A stretch of DNA of 64,000 nucleotides from Solitalea agri (GTDB taxonomy: Bacteria; Bacteroidota; Bacteroidia; Sphingobacteriales; Sphingobacteriaceae): positions 62,001 to 126,000 of the forward strand of contig NZ_JAMWYS010000058.1 of assembly GCF_023914155.1 (NCBI RefSeq), written 5' to 3'. The notes under the pieces were generated by a model. The model saw nothing but the letters and a program-made list of their open reading frames with translations, searched no databases and had not been told where the DNA came from. Each line of letters begins with the position of its first letter. Positions within the stretch are counted from its first letter, which is position 1. Shown piece after piece: positions 1 through 7,401 of the stretch. Position numbers and translations under genes: made by a program.

Positions 1-607
1 TAAGGGGTTTATCTTGCTTGCGCGTGAGTACAATTTCAGTTACGCTCCCTTGTTCTTTAGGAGCCATAAAATCAACCTGAAGTAATCGATTTTCGGTGGC
101 GGTGAGATTTCCTGCGGCAATGTCACCCAAACCCTGAACAAGGTGTTCAATCAATTGATCGCGGGGAGTGGGATAAAAAACAACAGTGAAAGGAACGTCA
201 TCACCTTGCTTACGGTATTTCCGGTTAATGAATTGTTCAAATTGCCTGAAATTATCGGCAGTTATGCCACTTTCTTGCCCTTTATCATTAAAAAAAAGTG
301 TCCGACTATAGGGAACAAGTACCCTGATGATGCGATGCTTCTTCATCATATCAAAATCGCCTGTATATACTTTTTGAACCTGGCGTATTACAGCGAGAGC
401 ACTATCAATTGGTTCTGATTTGACATCGGAAACCGTTTTTTTCTCAGCCTTGTTGGCTTCACGATTACAGGAACTTATAACAAGAATGAGTAGTAATAAA
501 ATTCTAACCCCGCAAAGATCTATCGTAAATATTTTACAAGCCGGCAGTGAAAACAGCTTGGCTATATTTTTAATTAATTGGCTGGTTAAAAAGAATACAG
601 GCAGCAT
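1..607 (-). CDS. MltF-like lipoprotein, partial (C-terminus beyond window)
   Basis: The reverse strand encodes a hydrophobic stretch ending in a lipobox (LVISSC), then a region reading HRIIRVLVPYSRTLFF, FNDKGQESGI and LVQGLGDIAAGNLT. This is the periplasmic substrate-binding (SBP_bac_3) domain found at the N-terminus of MltF-type membrane-bound lytic transglycosylases; the SLT catalytic domain would lie beyond base 1. The likely role is peptidoglycan turnover from a lipid-anchored position. The start is uncertain: ATG at 607 or 628 gives an unusually long pre-lipobox segment, and no ATG lies close to the lipobox, so the true start may be non-ATG. The family call is fairly secure; the function of the missing half is inferred. 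Confidence 0.7.
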   Translation of the reverse strand, partial: MLPVFFLTSQLIKNIAKLFSLPACKIFTIDLCGVRILLLLILVISSCNREANKAEKKTVSDVKSEPIDSALAVIRQVQKVYTGDFDMMKKHRIIRVLVPYSRTLFFNDKGQESGITADNFRQFEQFINRKYRKQGDDVPFTVVFYPTPRDQLIEHLVQGLGDIAAGNLTATENRLLQVDFMAPKEQGSVTEIVLTRKQDKPL

Positions 608-1095
608 GCTAAAAACCAATAACTGCATGAATATTAGTACGTTACACTAAGATAGCTAAATAAGAGAATTTCGACAATGGACTTTTCAAAGTTTCATTGG
701 TAATAACTTAATCTCAAAATACCCTATTGAAATTTAACATATGTTTTTAGGGATTTAGATCTATGAAATTAAGTGACAATTTTTTTTAACAGTAATCTCG
801 ATCCGCCCAGGTAATTTTTTGATGTGGATCAATCTTATCCATTTTAGAAGCGAATAGCTTTGACCCAAATTAATTACTGTGTTAGCGTTCAATAGGTTTG
901 CTATTGTTCGTAAGTTAAATATCTAATCATTGAAGTATCTAAATCCAACATTAGGAAGAACCACCTGGAAATGTTTTGAAATCATTAAATCCCTGATTAT
1001 TCTCCTATAGATTTTCCGGGACTCCGTTTGATTTGGTATATTAAAGATAAATTAATCAATTATTATAAACGCCTAACAGCTAAATACATACAACA
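608..1095. other. Intergenic stretch without recognised gene
   Basis: About 490 AT-rich bases lie between the divergent lipoprotein gene and the secreted protein gene at 1096. I see no open frame with coding character, no strong hairpin and no tRNA. Promoters for both flanking genes presumably lie here, but no clean TTTG/TAnnTTTG pair stands out. Confidence 0.5.
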
Positions 1096-2196
1096 ATGAA
1101 GAAATTCCTTTTAATATTTTTAGCGGGAGCGATGAGTTTATTAAGTCAACCATTGTTTGCTCAGGAGGAGGAAGGTAAGGAACTTGGGTTACCTGGTGAC
1201 AACCTCGATCTGTATGCTGTATTAGCACTCTTCCAAAAGTCAAAAACTATTGAGGACTTTGAAAAGCAATTAAATGCAGAAAAAACAGGAATCAACAACC
1301 TTGATTTGAACCTGGATAAAAAGGTCGATTTTATCAAAGTGGTTACTAAGAAAGACGGCGATTCGTTTACATTTATACTTAGGGTGGATGTGACAAAAAC
1401 TGAAAGTCAGGATGTTGCTGTTATTTTAGTGGATAAAAACAAGGATAAAAAAGTATCCTTACAAATTGTAGGAGATGAAGAGTTATACGGAAAAAACTAT
1501 GTAATTGAACCAAGTAAAACAGATACTCCTGCTCAAACTGCCAATCCGGCCTATAAAGGGGCTGATCCGGTTACTGTAAGTGCTCCGGCTACAACAACCG
1601 TTGTGGTCGAAACTCAACCAATCGTTCAATATGTTTATTCGCCTGCTTACGTACCCTATTATCCACCGTATTATTATGGGTATTATCCACCATACTTCTT
1701 TGCCTTTTCGGTAATGGCAGTTGGCATTTATCGACATAACAACTATTACCATCATCATGGTTACTACGGAGGGCACTATGGCGGTGGTAATACGGTAATT
1801 ATCAATAACAGGAATAATTTCAATAATTATAACAACAATAAAATGCGGTCTAATACCGTGAATAATAACGTTAGGAATAACAAATACAATAGTGGCACTA
1901 ACAGGGGAAACAATCGTACATCTTCAAACCGCCCTTCAGCAGGAACTTCAAATCGCCCTTCCACTGGAACCTCAAACAGGGGACCTTCTGCATCAACACG
2001 TCCATCAACTGGAACAAGTGACAGGTCATCAACACGTCCATCCACCGGCACAAGTAATCGTGCGTCAACAGGCGTTTCTTCACCTTCATCACGACCTTCA
2101 TCTAGCTCTACAATGGGCAGCGGTCGTACCAGAAGTGGAGGAGGAGCAAGTGGCGGTGGATTCTCAAGAGGTGGAGGTGGTGGCCGCCGACGTTAA
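1096..2196 (+). CDS. Secreted low-complexity protein (Tyr/Asn/His-rich, RPSTGTS repeats)
   Basis: A 366-aa protein with a clear signal peptide (MKKFLLIFLAGAMSLLSQPLFA, cleavage near residue 22). Residues 25-140 form a charged ordinary domain. Around residues 180-225 is a Tyr/Pro- and His/Gly-rich segment with a hydrophobic FFAFSVMAVG patch, then an Asn-rich region. From about 270 to the end there are degenerate repeats of RPSTGTSNR followed by a Gly/Arg-rich tail. This layout suggests an exported surface or envelope-associated protein with a disordered tail. I do not recognise a function for the N-terminal domain. The gene converges on the lipoprotein at 2267 across a shared terminator. Confidence 0.75.
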   Translation: MKKFLLIFLAGAMSLLSQPLFAQEEEGKELGLPGDNLDLYAVLALFQKSKTIEDFEKQLNAEKTGINNLDLNLDKKVDFIKVVTKKDGDSFTFILRVDVTKTESQDVAVILVDKNKDKKVSLQIVGDEELYGKNYVIEPSKTDTPAQTANPAYKGADPVTVSAPATTTVVVETQPIVQYVYSPAYVPYYPPYYYGYYPPYFFAFSVMAVGIYRHNNYYHHHGYYGGHYGGGNTVIINNRNNFNNYNNNKMRSNTVNNNVRNNKYNSGTNRGNNRTSSNRPSAGTSNRPSTGTSNRGPSASTRPSTGTSDRSSTRPSTGTSNRASTGVSSPSSRPSSSSTMGSGRTRSGGGASGGGFSRGGGGGRRR

Positions 2197-2219
2197 GTAA
2201 GCTTATTAAAACATTAAAA

Positions 2220-2249
2220 AAGAATGGCTGGTGTAGGCCAGCCATTCTT
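2220..2249. terminator. Bidirectional intrinsic terminator
   Basis: A perfect 12-bp stem (AAGAATGGCTGG / CCAGCCATTCTT) with a 6-nt loop, flanked by an A-run on the left and a T-rich stretch on the right. It lies between two convergent genes and can serve both strands. Confidence 0.85.
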
Positions 2250-2266
2250 AATACAATTATATTAAA

Positions 2267-2752
2267 TTATTGGACTCCCTGATCAGAAGCGCTCATATCC
2301 CTCACACTTACGTATTTTCCATTTCTTTTTTCAAAAAGACTCATATAATTACCACTATTAACAACCTGGCTAACCGAATCAGTAACTTTGAAATAACCGA
2401 TTTCTACCACCTGATTACCGTCACTTGATACAAACACCTCCTTGGTTGTAAACGAGATTTTGTTGGTGCTTTGACCCACATCAGACTTTAAGAAATTAAC
2501 AATAGCATCTTTCCCAACCAGCGGAGCTCTGTTTTGAAAGAAGGAGGTAGCATCGTCAGCGTAATAACCTATGTTTTTAAGTTCTCCAGAATTATAAGTG
2601 GCGGCAAATTCATCTTCTTTTGCTTGAATCTCTTTTTTTATCTGTTCTTTGTCGATTACTACTGCTGCAGGCTCCTCTTTTTTAGGACTACAGGCAAATA
2701 GTATAGCAATCATGCCGCCCAGAACTACTCCTTTTAAAGTTTTATTTTCCAT
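2267..2752 (-). CDS. SnoaL/DUF4440-like lipoprotein
   Basis: A 161-aa protein with a lipoprotein signal (GGMIAILFACS, lipidated Cys at about residue 21) and a mature domain of NTF2/SnoaL type: an N-terminal helix (KEDEFAATYNSGELKNIG) followed by DDATSFFQNRAPLVGKDAIVNFL and beta strands. This is the usual layout of DUF4440 nuclear-transport-factor-2-like folds, which bind small ligands or act as stress-associated envelope proteins. No catalytic function can be assigned. It stands alone, converging on the secreted protein gene. Confidence 0.7.
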   Translation of the reverse strand: MENKTLKGVVLGGMIAILFACSPKKEEPAAVVIDKEQIKKEIQAKEDEFAATYNSGELKNIGYYADDATSFFQNRAPLVGKDAIVNFLKSDVGQSTNKISFTTKEVFVSSDGNQVVEIGYFKVTDSVSQVVNSGNYMSLFEKRNGKYVSVRDMSASDQGVQ

Positions 2753-2907
2753 AATTAAATTATTTTTGTTTAGGTATTAAAGGAAACCTTATACTTAAAA
2801 ATAACATAAAAATCGGATATCTTGAAGGCTAATTGTTTATAAAATTATCTGAAAATCAAGTAATAACTGAAGTTGGGTTGACAAACAATCCACTAAAAAC
2901 TCAAGCC

Positions 2908-3717
2908 ATGAATACACCTTTAAATTACCTGGAAATAAACCGTCAATCGTGGAACAATAGAACCGACACTCATTTAAATTCAAGCTTTTATGATCTGGCA
3001 GGTTTTCTGAAAGGTAAATCATCACTCAACGAAATAGAATTGGATTTATTAGGTGATGTTACTGGGAAAACCATTTTGCATTTACAATGTCATTTCGGTC
3101 AAGACAGCATTTCATTGAGTAGGATGGGAGCCAAGGTTACGGGTGTTGATTTGTCGGATAAAGCCATTGAAAGTGCAATGCAAATTGCCAAAACCACCAA
3201 TTCAACTACAACTTTTGTTTGTTGTGATATTTACGATTTACCAAACCATTTATCTACGCAATTCGACATTGTTTTTACCAGCTATGGCACCATTGGCTGG
3301 TTGCCTGATTTAGATAAATGGGCAAAAATCATTTCCACCTTTTTAAAACCTAATGGACAGTTAGTGTTCGTTGAGTTTCATCCCGTTGTTTGGATGTTCG
3401 ACGACAACTTTGAAAAAATAGGCTACAACTATTTTAATTCGGGACCTATCATCGAAACAGAAAGCGGAACCTATGCCGATAAATCTGCCCAAATCACCCA
3501 GGAATATGTAATGTGGAACCATGGTCTAAGTGAAGTAATCAACAGTTTGCTTGCAAACGGATTGGAGTTGCAGTCGTTCAATGAATTTGATTATTTACCT
3601 TATAACTGTTTCAATAGAACAATTGAGGTGGCTCCTAAGAAATATAGAATAGAGCATCTTGATAATAAAATTCCTATGGTTTATTCCATTTTGGCAAAGA
3701 AGAAAAACAATCGATAA
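2908..3717 (+). CDS. Class I SAM-dependent methyltransferase
   Basis: A 269-aa protein. The Rossmann motif I reads ILHLQCHFGQDSISL (the usual GxGxG is CHFGQD, as in a Bacteroidota/Firmicutes small-molecule methyltransferase group), followed by the acidic residue in GAKVTGVDLS and motif IV FDIVFTSYGTIGWLPD. The substrate is unknown. An upstream in-frame TTG at 2833 would add 25 residues without family resemblance, so the ATG at 2908 (MNTPLNYLEINRQSWN) is preferred. It is followed by a 100-bp gap holding the regulated promoter of the ArsR cassette. Confidence 0.8.
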   Translation: MNTPLNYLEINRQSWNNRTDTHLNSSFYDLAGFLKGKSSLNEIELDLLGDVTGKTILHLQCHFGQDSISLSRMGAKVTGVDLSDKAIESAMQIAKTTNSTTTFVCCDIYDLPNHLSTQFDIVFTSYGTIGWLPDLDKWAKIISTFLKPNGQLVFVEFHPVVWMFDDNFEKIGYNYFNSGPIIETESGTYADKSAQITQEYVMWNHGLSEVINSLLANGLELQSFNEFDYLPYNCFNRTIEVAPKKYRIEHLDNKIPMVYSILAKKKNNR

Positions 3718-3767
3718 ACCAAACGGTCAATTCTCCAAAATCTTAAATAAATATTTTTTCAGAATAA

Positions 3768-3799
3768 TTTGCGTAGTCAAATAACTACATATATATTTG
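3768..3799 (+). promoter_or_regulatory. Bacteroidota-type promoter of the arsR-like cassette
   Basis: TTTG at 3768-3771 and TATATTTG at 3792-3799 are separated by 20 bp, matching the -33/-7 pattern used by the Bacteroidota primary sigma factor. Transcription would start around 3806, leaving a very short leader before the ATG at 3818. Confidence 0.65.
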
Positions 3800-3814
3800 T
3801 AGTCAAATAACTAC
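3773..3814. promoter_or_regulatory. Duplicated ArsR-type operator
   Basis: The 16-bp sequence GTAGTCAAATAACTAC occurs twice, exactly, at 3773-3788 and 3799-3814. Each copy is an interrupted palindrome (GTAGT-N6-ACTAC). Copy 1 fills the spacer between the -33 and -7 elements; copy 2 begins at the last base of the -7 box and covers the probable start site. This is the expected placement for autorepression by the winged-helix protein encoded immediately downstream. Confidence 0.75.
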
Positions 3815-3817
3815 GCA

Positions 3818-4144
3818 ATGAATTTAAGAAGAGATGTCTTTCAGGCTATAGCTGACCCAACGAGGAGAGCCATACTGGTGCTGGTTGCTACACAGTCGAT
3901 GACCGCTGGTGCCATCGCTTCGAACTTCGATACTGCAAGACCGACCGTATCAAAGCATTTGCAAATACTTACCGAATGCGAACTACTCAAGCAGGAGCAA
4001 AATGGTAGGGAGATTTACTATCATTTGAATCCTCAAAAAATTAAAGAGATAGCCGATTTTATTGAACCCTTCTGCAATATGTGGGACGACCGGTTTAACA
4101 AGCTGGAAAACATCATGAAGAACTACACATCAAAAAAACAATAA
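3818..4144 (+). CDS. ArsR-family winged-helix repressor
   Basis: A 108-aa protein with the classic ArsR/Smt[20 protein letters not shown], the recognition region [12 protein letters not shown] and the wing [13 protein letters not shown]. It lacks obvious metal-site cysteine pairs (the two cysteines are isolated), fitting the metal-independent subgroup that is commonly paired with AHSA1/SRPBCC genes. It heads a tight run (3-bp and 6-bp gaps) with an SRPBCC protein and a DoxX-like protein and is very probably autoregulated through the two operators directly upstream. Confidence 0.9.
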   Translation: MNLRRDVFQAIADPTRRAILVLVATQSMTAGAIASNFDTARPTVSKHLQILTECELLKQEQNGREIYYHLNPQKIKEIADFIEPFCNMWDDRFNKLENIMKNYTSKKQ

Positions 4145-4147
4145 ACT

Positions 4148-4612
4148 ATGGAACGTAAAACGAAGATTGATGCCGAAGATGGCAAACAAGAAATAATGAT
4201 TACCAGGGAATTTGATTTGCCTTTGGAGCTATTATTTAAGGCCTATGTAGAACCCGAAATTGTAGAACAGTGGATGGGAACGAAAGTGCTGAAACTTGAA
4301 AGCAAAAAGCACGGCAGCTGGCAGTTTGTAACCACCGATCACCAGGGAAACAAACATGACTTCAATGGGGTGATTCATGAATTTGTTCCTAACCAAAAGA
4401 TCACGCGAACATTTGAAATGGAGAATACTCCTTTTCCGGTTCAGTTGGAATACCTGGAGTTCGAAAAGCTTACTGACAACACAAGCAAGCTTACAATCCA
4501 GATAGTCTATAAATCAATTTCAGACCGTGATCAGATGCTGAAACTGCCTTTTGCCCAAGGTATAAATATGGCGCATAATCGTTTACAAGATATTTTTACT
4601 AAACAAAAATAA
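4148..4612 (+). CDS. SRPBCC (AHSA1/activator of Hsp90 homologue 1-like) domain protein
   Basis: A 154-aa single-domain protein. The features are ITREFDLPLELLFKAYVEPEIVEQWMG, the central GSWQFVTTDHQGNKHDFNGVIHE and the C-terminal helix INMAHNRLQDIF, all typical of START-like AHSA1 folds with a hydrophobic ligand cavity. Members adjacent to ArsR regulators are widespread; their ligands are mostly unknown. It is translated 3 bp after arsR and followed 6 bp later by the DoxX-like gene, so it is almost certainly co-transcribed. Confidence 0.88.
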   Translation: MERKTKIDAEDGKQEIMITREFDLPLELLFKAYVEPEIVEQWMGTKVLKLESKKHGSWQFVTTDHQGNKHDFNGVIHEFVPNQKITRTFEMENTPFPVQLEYLEFEKLTDNTSKLTIQIVYKSISDRDQMLKLPFAQGINMAHNRLQDIFTKQK

Positions 4613-4618
4613 ACAACC

Positions 4619-5056
4619 ATGGAAAAGAATAGCCCAAAAGCCGGAAAGGCTGCTAAAATCACTTATTGGATTGCCACAATATGGCTTGCTTTAGGAATGC
4701 TATCAACAGGAATTGTTCAATTTATCAAAGTGAAAGAACAGACTGATATGATGAATCACCTCGGTTATCCTGTTTACTTTCTGACAATTATAGCCATTTG
4801 GAAGTTCCTTGGTGTGATCGTTGTGCTACTACCACGATTCCCGCTACTTAAAGAATGGACGTATGCCGGTTTCTTTTTCGCAATGTCAGGAGCAGTGATC
4901 TCTCATTTAGCATGTGGAGATGGCTTTAAGGAAATTTTTGGACCTGCATTATTAATAATACTGATTGTAGTATCTTGGTATTTCAGACCTGCTAATAGAA
5001 AAACTATTTCATCCCATAAATATACCTTAAAACCACTAGGCGTAAGTACTAATTAA
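4619..5056 (+). CDS. DoxX-like integral membrane protein
   Basis: A 145-aa protein with about four hydrophobic helices, including IATIWLALGMLSTGIVQF, YFLTIIAIWKFLGVIVVLL and ALLIILIVVSWYF, plus the GAVISHLACGD segment typical of the DoxX-like family. It is a small cytoplasmic-membrane protein without a settled biochemical role. It is the third gene of the ArsR-controlled cassette. Confidence 0.82.
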   Translation: MEKNSPKAGKAAKITYWIATIWLALGMLSTGIVQFIKVKEQTDMMNHLGYPVYFLTIIAIWKFLGVIVVLLPRFPLLKEWTYAGFFFAMSGAVISHLACGDGFKEIFGPALLIILIVVSWYFRPANRKTISSHKYTLKPLGVSTN

Positions 5057-5086
5057 ACTTACCCTGATCAATAAAAACAGATACAC

Positions 5087-5665
5087 ATGAATCCTAAGGT
5101 TGATTTTTTCTTCAATAAAGCCGAGCAATGGCAGCAAGAGTTAGACAAGCTAAGAATGATTGTTCTTGATTGCGGATTAAATGAAGAATTGAAATGGGGC
5201 TGCCCTTGCTACACCTTGCAGAACGACAACATCGTTTTGATCCATGCTTTTAAAGAATATTGTGCGATTTTGTTTTTTAAGGGAGCATTATTAAGTGATC
5301 CACACAATATGCTGATTCAACAATCGCAAAATGTACAAGCGGCACGCCAAATGCGATTTACCAGTCTCATCGAAATAATAGAAAAAGAATCTTTCATTAA
5401 AAGCTATATCCATCAAGCCATTGAAGTGGAAAGGGCTGGTTTAAAAGTTGATTTTAAGAAGACGAGCGAGTACAGTGTTCCTGAAGAATTCCAGCAGAAA
5501 TTAGATTCAATGCCTGACCTAAAAGAAGCATTTGAAGCATTAACTCCTGGTCGTCAGAGAGGGTACCTGCTGCACTTTTCGCAAGCTAAACAATCCAAAA
5601 CACGGGAAGCTCGAATTGAAAAATACATGCAGCACATTTTGAATGGAAAAGGACTCGATGATTAG
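5087..5665 (+). CDS. DUF1801/YdeI-type protein
   Basis: A 192-aa protein. The N-terminal half (NEELKWGCPCYTLQNDNIVL, FKEYCAILFFKGALL) matches the DUF1801 (YdhG/frataxin-like) fold. The C-terminal half (PEEFQQKLDSMPDLKEAFEALTP, then GRQRGYLLHFSQAKQSKTR) matches the bacteriocin-protection YdeI/OmpD-associated domain. It is frequently found beside ArsR/SRPBCC genes and is 30 bp after the DoxX-like gene, probably the last member of the same operon. Molecular function is unproven. Confidence 0.8.
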   Translation: MNPKVDFFFNKAEQWQQELDKLRMIVLDCGLNEELKWGCPCYTLQNDNIVLIHAFKEYCAILFFKGALLSDPHNMLIQQSQNVQAARQMRFTSLIEIIEKESFIKSYIHQAIEVERAGLKVDFKKTSEYSVPEEFQQKLDSMPDLKEAFEALTPGRQRGYLLHFSQAKQSKTREARIEKYMQHILNGKGLDD

Positions 5666-5733
5666 TGATGTTTTACTGTCGAAAAATGGGAGTAAGGCAT
5701 AATAACACCACGAAAAAGGATTTACACATTAAG

Positions 5734-5764
5734 TTAAAGTTGTAATCAACCTATCTAACTTTAA
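5734..5764. promoter_or_regulatory. Inverted repeat upstream of the DUF4256 gene
   Basis: TTAAAGTT (5734-5741) and AACTTTAA (5757-5764) form a perfect 8-bp inverted repeat with a 15-bp spacer, ending 12 bp before the ATG. It could be an operator or a leader hairpin; no regulator can be assigned. Confidence 0.3.
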
Positions 5765-5776
5765 TAACCTAAAAAA

Positions 5777-6361
5777 ATGAACCACTTGAATAACACCAAT
5801 AGACCAGATAAAGAATTATCGCCAGAGCAAAGTGAAGAATTGCTCAAGGTACTGAAGGTACGTTTTGAGAAAAACGCCAATCGCCATAAAGGTATTGAAT
5901 GGGCAAGCGTACAGGCTCGGCTGAATGAAAATGTCGATAAGTTATGGTCGCTGAACGAAATGGAAGCAACTGGCGGTGAGCCTGATGTTGTTGGGTTAGA
6001 TTCAACTAGTGGGGAATACATTTTCATTGATTGTTCGGCTGAGAGCCCTAAGGGACGCAGAAGCTTTTGTTACGACCGCGAAGCGTTAGACGCAAGAAAA
6101 GAGTTTAAACCTCAAAACAGCGCAATAGATATGGCTGCATCCATGGGAATTGAACTTTTAACAGAAGAACAATACCGTGAATTACAACAACTGGGAAAAT
6201 TCGACACCAAAACATCAAGCTGGGTAAAAACACCTGATGCCGTCAGAAAACTAGGAGGTGCTGTTTTTTGTGATCGACGTTATGACACAGTCTTTTTATA
6301 TCACAATGGTGCCGAATCTTACTATGCAGCAAGAGGGTTTAGGGGTTCATTAAGAGTTTAA
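5777..6361 (+). CDS. DUF4256 family protein
   Basis: A 194-aa soluble protein with family hallmarks: LLKVLKVRFEKNANRHKGIEW, MEATGGEPDVVG, IDCSAESPKGRRSFCYDREAL, MGIELLTEEQYRELQ and the C-terminal GGAVFCDRRYDTVFLYHNGAESYY. This is a conserved bacterial family of unknown function with no signal peptide or membrane segment. It follows the ArsR cassette after a 111-bp gap and may have its own promoter. Confidence 0.8.
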   Translation: MNHLNNTNRPDKELSPEQSEELLKVLKVRFEKNANRHKGIEWASVQARLNENVDKLWSLNEMEATGGEPDVVGLDSTSGEYIFIDCSAESPKGRRSFCYDREALDARKEFKPQNSAIDMAASMGIELLTEEQYRELQQLGKFDTKTSSWVKTPDAVRKLGGAVFCDRRYDTVFLYHNGAESYYAARGFRGSLRV

Positions 6362-6372
6362 TCCCCCCCTAA

Positions 6373-6428
6373 CCCCTTCTTAATAAGGAGGGGAATAAAA
6401 AACGCCTTCTTCCTTAAAAGAGGGCGTT
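6373..6428. terminator. Two tandem hairpins after the DUF4256 gene
   Basis: The first hairpin spans 6373-6393 (CCCCTTCTT / AAGGAGGGG with a short loop), followed by AATAAAAAA. The second spans 6401-6428, with AACGCC / GGCGTT arms and an inner TCTT/AAGA. Together they probably end transcription of 5777-6361 and may also act on the opposite strand, where the methyltransferase gene ends at 6619. Confidence 0.5.
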
Positions 6429-6618
6429 CCTAAGCGCACATTATAAGAAAAAATTTCTCTATTCACTACTCACTGTTTATTACACACTACTCTTTTACTG
6501 CACCATACGGGTCAGGATATCAGTATACACTTCCTGTCCTTTACAGCCAATCAATACTGAGCTTTGATTTTGGGAAATAAAAACTGCAACAATGAAAATG
6601 CTGCAATAGCTAAGAGGT

Positions 6619-7401
6619 TTAATTATTCTCTGGAAATCCTGTCAAATACGTAATGTTCATGTACAGATTATTCCTGACTTTTCCTGCTTTCCATTTATAA
6701 TTATTGTCAACTTCTTGTACGATTTTTAATAAATCCCCCGGCTGATATAATCTCAATATTGAAACTACTCCATCCCAAATTGTACAGAACGGAATAACAG
6801 GAATGATGTATGTAAAAAAAATCCTGGATAACTTAAAGGGTTTAAAAAATGGAGTGAATAAGAAAAAAGCAATTGGATGGAAGATGATGATAATAACAAT
6901 AGTTAATAAGCTTTTATCACTGCCATCGAATATTGCTATGGGGACCTTAGCTTTTATTGCATCTTGAATAACTGACTTTATGGTTTCCCTTTCAAAATGG
7001 TGTATCGCCGAATACATGGTTCGCACACCTACAAGTTCTGTTGGGACCTCCACTGCGTCAATAGATGATTCAATAAACTCAATATTGTTTGGTAAACGTT
7101 TCTTTATAAAATTAAAAGCTTCCTTGTTTGGAAACTTATCGGTAAGTATAAAACGCACTTCGAGAGCATGCTCGTCCTTTAAATTCTTAATAACTGATTC
7201 AATTGGGCCACCTCCTCCAGAACATAGATCCACACAGTAATTTACATGGGATTGACTCAAACAGTCATATAATAATAAAGTAGTAGGCCTATAGAAATTT
7301 GTAGTATTTAGAACGTACCTCAGATAATCAGTCATACTTTCCCGAATAAAATTCGGAAACCATTTTTGATCTTCAAACTCAAATACCTGCATCATAACCA
7401 A
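6619..7401 (-). CDS. SAM-dependent methyltransferase-like protein with membrane segments
   Basis: A 260-aa protein. Residues 1-135 form a Rossmann methyltransferase: motif I VDLCSGGGGPIESVI, a downstream acidic strand end (VRFILTDKFPN) and the VRTMYSAIHHF segment in the motif-IV region. Residues about 160-215 hold two strongly hydrophobic stretches (LLTIVIIIIFHPIAFFLF and IFFTYIIPVIPFCTIW), which is unusual for a soluble methyltransferase and suggests a membrane-associated or lipid-like substrate. The gene overlaps the 3' end of corA by 10 bp; the MVMMQ start offers several ATGs (7401, 7395, 7392). Translational coupling to corA is likely. Confidence 0.65.
   Translation of the reverse strand: MVMMQVFEFEDQKWFPNFIRESMTDYLRYVLNTTNFYRPTTLLLYDCLSQSHVNYCVDLCSGGGGPIESVIKNLKDEHALEVRFILTDKFPNKEAFNFIKKRLPNNIEFIESSIDAVEVPTELVGVRTMYSAIHHFERETIKSVIQDAIKAKVPIAIFDGSDKSLLTIVIIIIFHPIAFFLFTPFFKPFKLSRIFFTYIIPVIPFCTIWDGVVSILRLYQPGDLLKIVQEVDNNYKWKAGKVRNNLYMNITYLTGFPENN

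Noticed and set aside
1483-1776. Minus-strand 97-aa ORF inside the secreted protein gene
   Set aside because: It is a shadow of the low-complexity coding sequence on the plus strand.
1892-2200. Second plus-frame ORF over the RPSTGTS repeats
   Set aside because: It is an out-of-frame reading of the repeat tail; the frame starting at 1096 with a signal peptide is the real one.
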